Under the pieces are notes generated by a model. That model was not told the origin of the DNA and searched no databases. It saw nothing but the letters and a program-made list of their open reading frames with translations. Of a stretch of 64,000 nt of DNA, positions 44,357 through 53,652 are shown piece after piece (within the stretch, counting starts at the first letter, position 1; the number at the start of each line of letters is the position of its first letter). Source of the stretch: G965279355 sp965279355 (GTDB taxonomy: Bacteria > Pseudomonadota > Alphaproteobacteria > CACIAM-22H2); contig OZ257155.1 of assembly GCA_965279355.1 (NCBI GenBank), positions 1,302,001-1,366,000 of the forward strand, read 5' to 3'. Position numbers and translations under genes: made by a program.

Positions 44357-45322
44357 ATGCCCGATGCTTCCGACCACAAATCCCGCATCGATCCGCAGCT
44401 CGCCGCAGCGCTGGCGAAATCGCAGGAGATCGCCGCTGGTTTCGGAAAGCCCAACGGCATCGCCGAGGTGCGCGAGTTCGCGGCGCGGGGGCGCAAGGTC
44501 TGGAACGAGGGCGGCCCGCAGGTCGCAACGGTCAGCGAGCGGACAATTCCGGGGCCATCGCGCGACATCCCCGTCGTTCTCTATCATCCGGCGCCTGGAA
44601 AGAAACTGCCGGTGCTGGTCTATCTGCATGGCGGCGGCTGGCGCATCGGCAATCAGTGGTCGAATGACCGCCAGATGCGCGAGATCATCTCTGGCTGGGG
44701 CGGTGCCATCGTCGCCGCCGACTACGCGCATATCCCCGAACATCCGTTTCCGGCGGCGATCAACGAAACTTCCGCCATCTATCGCTGGCTTGCCGCGAAC
44801 GGCGCGCAATGGGAACTCGACGGGACAAGCATTGCGTTCGGCGGCTCTTCCGCCGGCGCCAATGTCTCCTGCGGCGCGGCCAACAATGTCGGCGGTACCA
44901 AGGCCAATCTCAAGGCCGGTGTGCTGATTGTTGGTGCGCTCGACAATGACAACGAAACTGAATCGCTCAACACATTCGGCGTGGGCGCGAACGCGCTCTA
45001 CCCGCCGAAGTCTGAAATCATCGCCAATGCCGAGGCGTATGCGCCGAACGCAGCCGATCGCAAAGACCCGCGTTTCAACTGCGTAGCGGGCGACATGAGC
45101 GTGATGCCGCCGCTGTTCCTGGGCGCCGCCGAACTCGACCCCCTGCGCGACAGCTCGAAGGCGATGGCGAAGAAGATGGCGGCGGCCAGCCGGCCGCATG
45201 AGCTGAAAATCTATCCCGGCATGACCCATCTTTTCTTCGGCTACACAAAGGCCGTCGACCGCGCCGCCGAATGCGCGCGCGATATCGCGGCCTTTCTCAG
45301 CAAGCACGTTCCTGCCCGCTAA
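44357..45322 (+). CDS. Alpha/beta hydrolase, hormone-sensitive-lipase-like esterase
   Basis: 321 residues from the second ATG (44357), which has GAGGAG six bases before it; the first ATG (44351) touches that site. The oxyanion motif HGGGW is at 91-95, and the nucleophile S165 is in GGSSAGA. An acid residue in LGAAELDPLRD and histidine in YPGMTHLFFGY complete the triad. HSL-type carboxylesterases act on short acyl or aryl esters. No signal peptide is seen, so it is cytoplasmic. Confidence 0.88.
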   Translation: MPDASDHKSRIDPQLAAALAKSQEIAAGFGKPNGIAEVREFAARGRKVWNEGGPQVATVSERTIPGPSRDIPVVLYHPAPGKKLPVLVYLHGGGWRIGNQWSNDRQMREIISGWGGAIVAADYAHIPEHPFPAAINETSAIYRWLAANGAQWELDGTSIAFGGSSAGANVSCGAANNVGGTKANLKAGVLIVGALDNDNETESLNTFGVGANALYPPKSEIIANAEAYAPNAADRKDPRFNCVAGDMSVMPPLFLGAAELDPLRDSSKAMAKKMAAASRPHELKIYPGMTHLFFGYTKAVDRAAECARDIAAFLSKHVPAR

Positions 45323-45334
45323 AGGAGACCGATC

Positions 45335-46147
45335 ATGATGCGCCGACAGATCCTGGCCCTCGCGGCCGTCACGGCATTGCTCCCGGCCCTGCCAGTATCG
45401 GCTCAGGATATCGATCCGAAGCTGCGGACGCTTGTCGCCGGGCCGCATCGCGCCGAAGCGAACCGCGCCCGCGATATCCACCGTCATCCGCTCGAAACCC
45501 TGAGCTTCTTCGGCCTGAAGGAGGACATGAAGGTCGTCGAAATCCTGCCCGGCGGCGCCGGCTGGTGGACCGAGATCATCGCGCCGTATGTCCGCGAGCG
45601 CGGCATATATTACGCCGCGCAACCCGATCGCACGGCCTATGATGGCGCGCAGCGCGGCCTCGCCGCCTTCCGCGAGAAGTTCGGCGCGACGCCGGCGCTC
45701 TACGACAAGATCGTTCAGACCGAATTCAAAGGCGATCAGCACAGGATCGCACCGGATGGCTCCGTCGACATGATCGTCAGCTTCCGCAACCTGCATAACT
45801 GGATTGAGGAAGGCACAGCCGACGCCGCGCATCGCGCCTTCTTTCGCGCGCTGAAGCCAGGCGGCATCCTCGGCCTCAAGGACCACCGCGCGCGGGCCGA
45901 TCTTCCCGAGGCGGATCAGTTGAAGGCCGGCTATGTGCGCGAGGACCGCGCGATCGCCATCGCCCAGCAGGCTGGTTTCCGGCTGGTCTCGAAGTCCGAA
46001 GCCAATGCCAATCCCAAGGACACGCACCTGCATCCGGCCGGGGTCTGGAGTCTGCCGCCGACCTATCGGCTCGGCGACCAGGACCGGGCGAAGTACGGAG
46101 AAATCGGCGAGAGTGACCGCTTCACCCTAAAATTCGTCAAGCCGTAA
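45335..46147 (+). CDS. Exported methyltransferase-like protein (COG4798-type)
   Basis: 270 residues with a clear Sec signal peptide (residues 1-24, ending VSAQD). The rest has a class I methyltransferase pattern: a helix ETLSFFGLKEDMKVVEILPGG in place of the SAM loop, DMIVSFRNLHNW as motif IV, and a C-terminal LKDHRAR. Homologues are annotated as predicted methyltransferases, yet SAM is not known to be available in the periplasm. The protein may therefore bind another ligand or have lost catalysis. It is co-directional with the esterase 12 bases upstream. Confidence 0.78.
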   Translation: MMRRQILALAAVTALLPALPVSAQDIDPKLRTLVAGPHRAEANRARDIHRHPLETLSFFGLKEDMKVVEILPGGAGWWTEIIAPYVRERGIYYAAQPDRTAYDGAQRGLAAFREKFGATPALYDKIVQTEFKGDQHRIAPDGSVDMIVSFRNLHNWIEEGTADAAHRAFFRALKPGGILGLKDHRARADLPEADQLKAGYVREDRAIAIAQQAGFRLVSKSEANANPKDTHLHPAGVWSLPPTYRLGDQDRAKYGEIGESDRFTLKFVKP

Positions 46148-46162
46148 CAGATACTTATCTGT
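46147..46162. promoter_or_regulatory. 16-bp inverted repeat upstream of the patatin gene
   Basis: ACAGATA-CT-TATCTGT is a perfect seven-base inverted repeat with a two-base centre, about 55 bases before the patatin gene start. It has no T-run, so it looks more like an operator than a terminator. Confidence 0.4.
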
Positions 46163-46215
46163 AAATCCCGGCCTCTGAGGTTGCATCCACAGCCGTTCGC
46201 CTCGATATTGTTGCA

Positions 46216-47256
46216 ATGCAGCAAAACTCTTTGTGCATTGCAACATTGCGCCGTGACTGGCTGGCCGGACCGCTCGAGCACCTCGCCGCCTCGATCCGCC
46301 AACTCGTCATTGGTGCTCCCCGTACCAAGGAACCCGTAAAGCAGCCGGAAGGCTCCTTTGCGCTCGCCCTGCAGGGTGGGGGCGCGCTTGGTGCGTTCAC
46401 CTGGGGCGTCCTCGACCGGCTGGTCGAGGTGCCGGGGTTTCGCCCGGACGCGGTGAGCGGCGCGTCCGCCGGTGCCGTGAATGCCGTGCTGCTCAGTTCC
46501 GGCTGGCTCAACGACGGCCCGCAAGGCGCTCAACAGGCGTTGGAGCAGTTCTGGCAACGTGTTGGCCATACGCCGTCGCTGCTGCGGCCGGCGCCGGGCG
46601 CGTTCTGGTTCGACGGCGGCAACAGCCGCTTCGACCTGCCGTCCCTGGCGATCCAGATGGCAACGTCTGTTGTTTCTCCCTACGACCTCAACCCGCTCAA
46701 TCACAATCCGCTGCGCGCCATCGTTGCCGAGCTTGTCGATTTCGACCGGCTGCGCGCCGCCGATGCGCCGCGCCTGTTCATCTCGGCGACCGATGTCGAA
46801 ACCGGCCGCGCGCGGATCTTCGACAATGCGGAACTCAGTCTTGATGCGGTTCTGGCATCGGCGTGCCTGCCCCATCTTTTCCAGGCCGTCGAGATCGACG
46901 GTCGCCATTATTGGGACGGCGGCTTTACCGCGAACCCGCCGCTCGGCGCGCTCCTGCCCTTCAAGGATCAGTCGCGCGTCGTTGTCGTTTTGGTTAATCC
47001 AAGCGCGCGCGCCGGCGTGCCGCGCGCCGCGCGGGACATCGCCAGCCGCATGAACCAGATCGTCGGCAATGCCGTGCTGCAGCGCGACCTCGACGCCTTC
47101 GGTGGGCACGAGACCATCGCGCCGCTGGAGAATGGGACGAACTATCCCGCCAGTTCGAAATACAACAACGACTGGGCATTTATCCGGCATTTGCGCGATC
47201 TCGGCCGCGATGCCGCCGACCGCTGGACTGCTGCCCAGCCCGTTAACGCCCTTTAG
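46216..47256 (+). CDS. Patatin-like phospholipase family protein
   Basis: 346 residues. The oxyanion loop GGGALGAF is near 55, the catalytic serine lies in GASAGAVN near 80, and the catalytic aspartate is in YWDGGFTANPP, giving the Ser-Asp dyad of patatins. An N-terminal stretch of about 45 residues has no clear domain, so the true start may be later. Family members hydrolyse phospholipids or other acyl esters. No transmembrane anchor or outer-membrane barrel is attached. It stands alone, before an efflux pair. Confidence 0.88.
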   Translation: MQQNSLCIATLRRDWLAGPLEHLAASIRQLVIGAPRTKEPVKQPEGSFALALQGGGALGAFTWGVLDRLVEVPGFRPDAVSGASAGAVNAVLLSSGWLNDGPQGAQQALEQFWQRVGHTPSLLRPAPGAFWFDGGNSRFDLPSLAIQMATSVVSPYDLNPLNHNPLRAIVAELVDFDRLRAADAPRLFISATDVETGRARIFDNAELSLDAVLASACLPHLFQAVEIDGRHYWDGGFTANPPLGALLPFKDQSRVVVVLVNPSARAGVPRAARDIASRMNQIVGNAVLQRDLDAFGGHETIAPLENGTNYPASSKYNNDWAFIRHLRDLGRDAADRWTAAQPVNAL

Positions 47257-47314
47257 GGCCAGACTTCGTTCACAAGTTATCGACTTGCCGCCGGGTTAGG
47301 CATAGAACCACGGC

Positions 47315-48520
47315 ATGGCTGACGACTTGCCACGGGGCGCACCAACACGATCGCCCCCACCGCCCGCCCTGACACCACGAGCAAGTGCCAGGCGCCGTTT
47401 TCAATTGCTGGGTTTGATAGCTGTCGCGTTGGCGATTGGCGGCGCGATCTATTGGTTCCTCAACCGTGATCTCGTCAGCACCGACGATGCGTATATCGAC
47501 GGCAACGTGGTGCAGGTCGGACCGCGCGTTCCAGGTACTGTTGTCACGCTGCACGTCAATGACAACCAGCCGGTCCGCCGCGGCCAGCCGCTGGTGACAT
47601 TGGAAGCGCGCGACTATGAAGTTGCCGTCGCGACCGCCCGGGCCAATCTTGCGCTTGCGAATGCACAGGCCGACAAGGCACGCATCAATCTGGGATACGG
47701 CCGGACCACGACCGCGGCCTCATTCGATCAGGCGCTGTCCGGTGTCGACAATGCGCGCGCGGCCCTCTCGCAGGCACAGGCCCAGGTCACCGCAAGCGAA
47801 GCGGAAGCGCAGCGGGCCCGCGCCGACCTCGATCGTTACGAACGGCTGGTCGGCACCGACTTCGCATCGCGCCAGCGCTACGATCAGGCACAAGCCGATG
47901 CGCGGAGCACGGCGGCCCGGCTGCTGGTCGCGCGACAGGGCATACGCGCCGCCGAGGCGCAGCTCGGACAGGCACAAGGCCGGCTTGAGGAAGCGCGTAC
48001 GGTGCCAGAGCAAGCCGCCATCCGCGACGCCGAGCTGAAAGCCGCCGAAGCCCAGCAGGCCGCCGCACAGGCAGCCCTCGATCAGGCGGAACTCAATCTC
48101 TCGTACACCCGCATCGTCGCGCCGCAGGACGGCATCGTGACCCGCCGGCGCGTCAATGCCGGCGACCAGGTGGACCGCGGGCAGAACCTCATTGCCCTTG
48201 TCATCGGCACGCCGTGGGTGACTGCGAATTTCAAGGAAACGCAGCTCACGCATATGCAACCGGGCCAGCCGGTCACGGTCACCATCGATGCCTATCCCGG
48301 CACGAAACTGAAGGCGCGTATCGACAGCATCCAGCGCGGCACCGGCGCGCGCTTCGCACTTCTGCCGCCGGAGAACGCGAGCGGCAATTTTGTAAAGGTC
48401 GTGCAGCGGGTCCCGGTAAAGATCGTCTTCGACGAATCGCCTGATCCCAACCTGGTGCTTAGCCTCGGCCTCTCGGTGGTCCCCACGGTGGACATCACGG
48501 CCACCGGCGACCAGCGCTAG
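47315..48520 (+). CDS. HlyD/EmrA-family membrane fusion protein
   Basis: 401 residues. A proline-rich cytoplasmic N-terminus is followed by one transmembrane segment (about 31-50) and STDDAYIDGNVVQVGPRVPGTV, the lipoyl half-motif typical of EmrA. A long alpha-hairpin coiled coil runs from about 95 to 250, and the returning lipoyl/beta-barrel region reads LSYTRIVAPQDGIVTRR and VTANFKETQL. It bridges the inner-membrane pump to an outer-membrane channel. The pump gene follows after 11 bases; no TolC-like gene is nearby. Confidence 0.9.
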   Translation: MADDLPRGAPTRSPPPPALTPRASARRRFQLLGLIAVALAIGGAIYWFLNRDLVSTDDAYIDGNVVQVGPRVPGTVVTLHVNDNQPVRRGQPLVTLEARDYEVAVATARANLALANAQADKARINLGYGRTTTAASFDQALSGVDNARAALSQAQAQVTASEAEAQRARADLDRYERLVGTDFASRQRYDQAQADARSTAARLLVARQGIRAAEAQLGQAQGRLEEARTVPEQAAIRDAELKAAEAQQAAAQAALDQAELNLSYTRIVAPQDGIVTRRRVNAGDQVDRGQNLIALVIGTPWVTANFKETQLTHMQPGQPVTVTIDAYPGTKLKARIDSIQRGTGARFALLPPENASGNFVKVVQRVPVKIVFDESPDPNLVLSLGLSVVPTVDITATGDQR

Positions 48521-48531
48521 GCGCCCGCGCG

Positions 48532-50127
48532 ATGGCCGATATTCCCGCCAACGGCGTCGCCGCTCCATCGCAGCCGAAATGGATCATCGCCCCGACTGTG
48601 GCGGCGGCGGCCTTCATGCATGTGCTCGACATGTCGATCGTCAACGTGTCGCTGCACCATATTTCCGGCAGCCTGTCGGCCACGCGCGAGGAAACAACCT
48701 GGGTTCTGACGTCCTATCTGGTCACCAGCGCCATCGCCCTTCCCGCCAGCGGCTGGCTGTCCTCGGTCTTCGGCCGCAAGCGCTACTACCTGTTTTGCAT
48801 CCTGGGCTTCGGCGTAACGTCCCTGATGTGCGGCATGGCGCAGAGCCTCGAGATGCTCGTAGTCTCACGCGCGCTGCAGGGGCTGATGAGCGGCGGCCTG
48901 CAGCCGATCTCACAGGCGATCATGGCCGATACCTATTCGCCGCAGGAGCGCGGCAAAGCGATGGCCATGTACGGAATGGCCGTCGTTCTGGCGCCGGCCA
49001 TCGGACCGACGCTGGGCGGCATCATCACCGACACACTGTCCTGGCACTGGGTGTTCCTGATCAATCTGCCGATCAGCCTCGTACTCTTCGTCCTCTGCGA
49101 TGCGCTGCTGACCGAGCCAAAACATATGATCGAGGCACGCGAGGCTCGGCTCGCCGGCGGTATCAAAATTGACTACATCGGTTTTGGACTTCTGATGCTT
49201 GGGTTTGGCGGCCTGCAGATCATCCTCGATCGTGGCCAGCAGTCAGACTGGTTCAATTCCGATTTCATCGCCATCGGCTCTGTCGTCGTCACCCTCGCGA
49301 TCGTCGGCTTCATCGTCTGGGAACTGACCCGGCGCGATCCGATCATCGACCTCAGCCTTCTGCGCAATCGCAACTTTGCGATCTCGAATCTGTTCCTGTT
49401 CATGCAGGGCTTCGTGATGCTGAGCACCACCGCGCTGGTGCCGCAGTTTGCGCAGGAGATGATGGGCTATTCGGCGACCGATGCGGGCCTTATCCTCTCC
49501 CCCGGCGGATTCGTGATCATGATGACGATGCCGCTTGTCGCGCGGATTCTTCCTTATGTCGATTCACGGCACCTGATCGCCTTCGCGATGGCAGTCGCGT
49601 CGATTGCCATCTACCTCCAGTCGACCTTCACGGTGGACGTGGACTCCTGGACCTTGGCGACGAACCGCATGCTGCAGTCTTTCGGCCTCGCCTTCATGTT
49701 CATCCCGATCAATTCCAATGCCTATATCGGACTGCCGCCTCAGAAAGTGAATGCGGCATCGGCGCTGCTCAATCTGTCCCGTAACCTCGGTGGCGGCTTC
49801 GGTATCGCGATCACGACGACGATGCTGGCGCGACAGGCGCAGGTGCATCAAGCGACACTGGTGAGTCATCTGACGCCCTACAACCAGCCTTACGTCGACG
49901 CGCTGGCAACGCTCGAAAAGCGCTTCATGGCAGAAGGCCCGGCCGGCGATGCCCTCATGCGCGCCCACGCCACGATCGCGCGCGAGCTGCAGCGGCAGGC
50001 GCTACAGCTCGCATACATGGACGATTTCCTGATGCTCTCGATCCTGTTCGGAATGCTGGTCCCGGTCGTCTACCTGATGCGGCCGCGGTTCTTTACCGGA
50101 CGGCCGCCGTCGTCAGGCGAGCCCTAA
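48532..50127 (+). CDS. EmrB/QacA-type MFS multidrug efflux pump (DHA2)
   Basis: 531 residues, about 14 hydrophobic segments. Motif D1 (LDMSIVNVSLHHISGSL), motif A-like GRKRYY after TM2, and motif C region GMAVVLAPAIGPTLGGIITD define the DHA2 antiporter group. With the EmrA-like gene just upstream it forms a two-part proton-driven exporter. Its location between catabolic clusters suggests export of toxic aromatics, which is inference. Stop overlaps the convergent aldolase gene by four bases. Confidence 0.92.
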   Translation: MADIPANGVAAPSQPKWIIAPTVAAAAFMHVLDMSIVNVSLHHISGSLSATREETTWVLTSYLVTSAIALPASGWLSSVFGRKRYYLFCILGFGVTSLMCGMAQSLEMLVVSRALQGLMSGGLQPISQAIMADTYSPQERGKAMAMYGMAVVLAPAIGPTLGGIITDTLSWHWVFLINLPISLVLFVLCDALLTEPKHMIEAREARLAGGIKIDYIGFGLLMLGFGGLQIILDRGQQSDWFNSDFIAIGSVVVTLAIVGFIVWELTRRDPIIDLSLLRNRNFAISNLFLFMQGFVMLSTTALVPQFAQEMMGYSATDAGLILSPGGFVIMMTMPLVARILPYVDSRHLIAFAMAVASIAIYLQSTFTVDVDSWTLATNRMLQSFGLAFMFIPINSNAYIGLPPQKVNAASALLNLSRNLGGGFGIAITTTMLARQAQVHQATLVSHLTPYNQPYVDALATLEKRFMAEGPAGDALMRAHATIARELQRQALQLAYMDDFLMLSILFGMLVPVVYLMRPRFFTGRPPSSGEP

Positions 50128-50831
50128 CCCTTCATCCGCTCCAACGCCTTCGAGCGCCAGAGATTCCAGGCGCGCCCGTAATCCTGCTTGACCCAGTTGG
50201 CGTTGACTTCGCTGCGGTCCAGATAGGTGATTTTACCGCCACGCCCGGCAATCAGCATCGCCTGCATCTGCAGCCGCGCGTTGATCTCCAGGTAAATGCT
50301 ACGGCCGACCGCGCGCGGGAGATCCTCACCCACCACCACCGCGCCATGCCCGCGCATCAGCGCCGCCGGCTTTGTATCCAGCGTCTTTGCCAGGGCCTGC
50401 CCCAGCCTGGGCGTCTTGATCAGCAGGTCAGTGCCTTTTTGAACCTTGCGGATCTCGAAATTCGGCACGCCGACACCGACGAACGCCGCCATGTGGAAGA
50501 TCGGCTGCAGCTTCGCCGTCGTCGCGCCGAACGGGATCACAGACGGCGAATGATTGTGAACGACAGCGCGCACTTCCGGCCGGACCTTGTAAATCTCGCC
50601 GTGGATGAAACGCTCCTGGTACATCGTGCGGGTATCGTTGCCGACCGGCGCGCTGTTCAGGTCGAGCTCCATGATGTCGCCTTCTGTCACCAGCTCCGGC
50701 GCCAGCGAGCGCGAGATGAGATAGTGGCTCGGGTCGCGCTCCGATCGGACGCTGACATGGCCGTAACCGTCGATGACACCGTGCTCGGCCAGAATGCGAT
50801 AGGCGGCAACCAGATCTTCAATCTGACTCAT
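50124..50831 (-). CDS. Class II aldolase/adducin family protein
   Basis: 235 residues. Zinc-site residues appear as AVVHNHSPSVIPFG (two histidines) and RGHGAVVVG (third histidine), with HGEIYKVRPEVRA before them. GYGHVSVRS near the N-terminus is typical. Family members are fuculose/rhamnulose-phosphate aldolases and decarboxylases. In aromatic clusters, homologues of 4-hydroxy-3-prenylbenzoate/phthalate decarboxylases of this fold occur. Downstream of a Bug binding protein and opposite Rieske genes, decarboxylation of an aromatic acid is a fair guess. Confidence 0.85.
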   Translation of the reverse strand: MSQIEDLVAAYRILAEHGVIDGYGHVSVRSERDPSHYLISRSLAPELVTEGDIMELDLNSAPVGNDTRTMYQERFIHGEIYKVRPEVRAVVHNHSPSVIPFGATTAKLQPIFHMAAFVGVGVPNFEIRKVQKGTDLLIKTPRLGQALAKTLDTKPAALMRGHGAVVVGEDLPRAVGRSIYLEINARLQMQAMLIAGRGGKITYLDRSEVNANWVKQDYGRAWNLWRSKALERMKG

Positions 50832-50846
50832 GCGTACTGTTCCTGT

Positions 50847-51815
50847 TCAGTCGGCTTTGATGCCGGCTTCCTTGACGACCCGGGTCCAGCGCGTGACCTC
50901 TTCCTCGAGCAGTTTGCCCATGCGGCCCGGTGCGCCACCCTGCGGCAGCATGCCCTGCTTCTCCATGGCGTCGCGGATATCCTTGAGCTTCAGAATCTCG
51001 TTCAACTCCGCATTCCACTTGGCGACGATGGCCGGCGGTGTGTTGGCCGGCGCCAGCGCGCCGTACCATGTATCGACCTCGATCTGCGGCATGCCGAGTT
51101 CGCGCATGGTCGGCACGTTCGGGAAGGCCGGTGAGCGTTCCGCGCTCATCAGCGCCACCGGGCGGATGTTACCGTTCTGGATGAACGGCGAGGCCGTCTG
51201 CAGCGGAATGGCCATCGCCTGCACATGGCCGGCAACGAGATCGCCGGTGGCGCCGCCGGAAGAGCGATACGGCACATGGACGATGTCGAGCTTGGCTTCA
51301 AGCTTGAACAGTTCCATTGCGAGGTGCTGCGGCGTACCGCTGCCCGGCGAGGCGTAGTTGAGCTTGCCCGGCTGGCTGCGCACCAACGCCAGGAACTCCG
51401 CGAGATTGGTCGCCGGGACATTGTTGGCGATGCAGAAGGACACCACGTTGGTCCCGAGCAGCGCCACCGGAGCGAAGCTCTTGATCGGATCGTAGGGCAT
51501 CTTCGCCTGGAGCGGCGGGCTGGTGCCAAACGACGTCGCCGTGAACAGCATCGTGTAGCCGTCGGGTGCCGCGTTGGCCACCAGCTCGGCGCCAAGGATG
51601 GAACTGGCGCCGGGCTTGTTGTCGGTCACCACGGGCACTTTCCAGCGTTCCGACAGCTTGGGCCCCATCAGACGCGACAGGATGTCGGCGCCGGTTCCCG
51701 GTGTATAGGGCACGACAATCTTGATCGGGCGGGTCGGGTAATCCTGGCCGGCTGCCGGCAACGAGAGCGTGGCAATCGAAAGCGCGGCGGCGGCGGCGGT
51801 CAGCAGCTTGTTCAT
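50847..51815 (-). CDS. Bug-family tripartite tricarboxylate transporter substrate-binding protein
   Basis: 322 residues, signal peptide to about residue 23 (SLPAAGQDYPT). QDYPTRPIKIVVPYTPGTGAD is the standard Bug opening, followed by VVTDNKPGASSILGAE and ANAAPDGYTM. Bug proteins deliver carboxylates to TctAB permeases, often encoded elsewhere, as here. It is the first gene of a minus-strand pair with the class II aldolase-like protein. Only 68 bases separate it from the divergent Rieske operon, so both may share control. Confidence 0.9.
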   Translation of the reverse strand: MNKLLTAAAAALSIATLSLPAAGQDYPTRPIKIVVPYTPGTGADILSRLMGPKLSERWKVPVVTDNKPGASSILGAELVANAAPDGYTMLFTATSFGTSPPLQAKMPYDPIKSFAPVALLGTNVVSFCIANNVPATNLAEFLALVRSQPGKLNYASPGSGTPQHLAMELFKLEAKLDIVHVPYRSSGGATGDLVAGHVQAMAIPLQTASPFIQNGNIRPVALMSAERSPAFPNVPTMRELGMPQIEVDTWYGALAPANTPPAIVAKWNAELNEILKLKDIRDAMEKQGMLPQGGAPGRMGKLLEEEVTRWTRVVKEAGIKAD

Positions 51816-51883
51816 TGGCGTTCCCTCTCGCGATTGCCCTCAGGATATTGTATTCCGATGGGCGAGCAAGCGAGACTAACAGC

Positions 51884-53173
51884 ATGACCGAACAAAATCT
51901 GGTCCAGAACGATCCCGCGACGCAGGATTTCCGCGTCCACCGCTCGGCGCTGGTTGACCCTGATATCCTGGAACGCGAGCGCCGCCGTATCTTCGATGTG
52001 TGCTGGATCTATGTTGGCCACGAATCCGAGCTGAAGGTCCCGGGCGACTTCAAGACCCGCACCGTCGCCGGGCGGCCTATTATCTTTTCACGCGACAACG
52101 AAAACCGCCTGCGCGTCTTCCTGAATACCTGCCGGCATCGCGGCGCCATGGTGTGTCGCGAGACGGAAGGCAACGCACGCAGCTTCATCTGTTTCTATCA
52201 TGGCTGGACCTACGCCCGGGATGGCGCCCTCGTCGGCGTGCCCGGCGACGACGCCTATCCGGCCGGTTTCCGGCGCGAGGAATTCGGCCTGGCCGAACCG
52301 GCCAAAGTCGACAGTTATCGCGGATTCGTATTCGTCAATTTTGACGCCGGCGCGATGTCGCTCAACGACTATCTCGGCGAAGCCAAAGACTACATCGACC
52401 TGATCATCGATCAGTCGCCGACCGGCAAGATGGAGGTCATCCAGGGCACGCAGGATTACGATATCCGGGCCAACTGGAAGCTGCTGGTCGAGAACAGCTT
52501 CGACGACTACCACCTCCTCACCACCCATTCGACCTGGCTCAACTATCTCCGCAATTCCGGCGTGGAAATGAAGCGGCCCGAAAAAGGGCATCTGCTCCCC
52601 GCGCACGGTATCGGCAAGGGGCTGGGCAACGGCCATGCCGTGATCGACAACGTGAACTTCCGCGGTCGCCCCGTCGCCAAGTGGATTCCGATCTACGGCG
52701 AGGACGCCAAACCCGAGATCGAACGCATCCGCGCAGAGCTGGTTCAGCGGTTGGGCGAGGCGCGCGCCGCCCGCGTTGCCGATACCAACCGAAACCTCGT
52801 CGTGTTCCCCAACCTCGTGATCAACGACGGCTCAGCGGTGACCATTCGCACGTTCTGGCCGGTCGCCGCCGACCGGATGCGCGTCCGGGCCTGGGCCTTC
52901 GGGCCGCAAGAGGAGTCGGCCAAGGCCCGCGCGGTCCGCCTCGACAGCTTCCTCACCTTTTACGGTCCCGGCGGCTTCGCGACGCCCGACGACGTCGAGG
53001 CGCTGGAAGCCGTGCAGCAGGGCATCGGCGCGACCCATCGCGAGGTCGGCTGGTCGGTCATGACCCGCGGCATCGCCAAATCAGGAGATCAGCTCAACAC
53101 CGATGAGCAGCACCTGCGCGCGTTCTGGATCGAATGGGACCGGCTCATGAAAACGCCGCGCGGTGACGAATGA
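51884..53173 (+). CDS. Rieske aromatic ring-hydroxylating dioxygenase, alpha subunit
   Basis: 429 residues from ATG 51884. Rieske ligands C83, H85 (CRHRG), C103 and H106 (CFYHGW). Mononuclear iron site NSFDDYHLLTTH with D207, H210 and H215. Length and the partner beta subunit just downstream place it in the two-subunit benzoate/anthranilate/biphenyl dioxygenase group. The stop overlaps the beta start by four bases. No reductase or ferredoxin is adjacent. The neighbouring importer and ring-cleavage genes suggest an aromatic carboxylate as substrate. Confidence 0.92.
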   Translation: MTEQNLVQNDPATQDFRVHRSALVDPDILERERRRIFDVCWIYVGHESELKVPGDFKTRTVAGRPIIFSRDNENRLRVFLNTCRHRGAMVCRETEGNARSFICFYHGWTYARDGALVGVPGDDAYPAGFRREEFGLAEPAKVDSYRGFVFVNFDAGAMSLNDYLGEAKDYIDLIIDQSPTGKMEVIQGTQDYDIRANWKLLVENSFDDYHLLTTHSTWLNYLRNSGVEMKRPEKGHLLPAHGIGKGLGNGHAVIDNVNFRGRPVAKWIPIYGEDAKPEIERIRAELVQRLGEARAARVADTNRNLVVFPNLVINDGSAVTIRTFWPVAADRMRVRAWAFGPQEESAKARAVRLDSFLTFYGPGGFATPDDVEALEAVQQGIGATHREVGWSVMTRGIAKSGDQLNTDEQHLRAFWIEWDRLMKTPRGDE

Positions 53174-53652
53174 CTGTCACGCGCGCCGAAGTCGAAGACT
53201 TCCTCTTCCATGAAGCCGCCTTGCTCGATGAATGGCGGCTCGACGAGTGGCTCACGTTGCTGACGGACGATGCCGCCTATTTCGTGCCGTCCAACGATCG
53301 ACCCAATGCCGATCCCAAGAGCACGCTATTCACCATCGCCGACGATATCCACCGCATCCGCTCGCGGGTGACGCGCCTGAAGGATCGCAACGCGCATGCC
53401 GAATATCCGCAGTCGCGCACGCGGCGCATGATCTCGAATGTGCGGATCGTTGAACAGACGGGCACGGAGCTGAAGATCGAGGCGAACTTCGTCACCTATC
53501 GGTTCCGGCGCGACGAGAACATCCGCGAATATGTCGGTCGCTACCGCCATGTGCTGCGCCGGGACGGCGGTCAGCTCAAGATCGCCCGGCGCGAGACGAT
53601 CCTGGACGCCCAGGAACTCGGCTCGCTCGGGTCCGTCAGCTTTATTCTCTAG
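53170..53652 (+). CDS. Aromatic ring-hydroxylating dioxygenase, beta subunit
   Basis: 160 residues of the SnoaL-like beta fold: VEDFLFHEAALLDEWRLDEWLTLLTDDAAYFVP at the N-terminus, the RVTRLKDRNAHAEYPQSRTRRMISNV middle, and a closing RRETILDAQELGS. It forms the alpha3beta3 structure with the upstream subunit and is mostly structural. Start overlaps the alpha stop (ATGA), indicating coupling. Stop overlaps the convergent permease gene. Confidence 0.92.
   Translation: MTVTRAEVEDFLFHEAALLDEWRLDEWLTLLTDDAAYFVPSNDRPNADPKSTLFTIADDIHRIRSRVTRLKDRNAHAEYPQSRTRRMISNVRIVEQTGTELKIEANFVTYRFRRDENIREYVGRYRHVLRRDGGQLKIARRETILDAQELGSLGSVSFIL

Noticed and set aside
44261..46033. 590-codon minus-strand frame opposite the esterase and methyltransferase-like genes
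   Set aside because: Antisense of genes with clear catalytic motifs and ribosome-binding sites.
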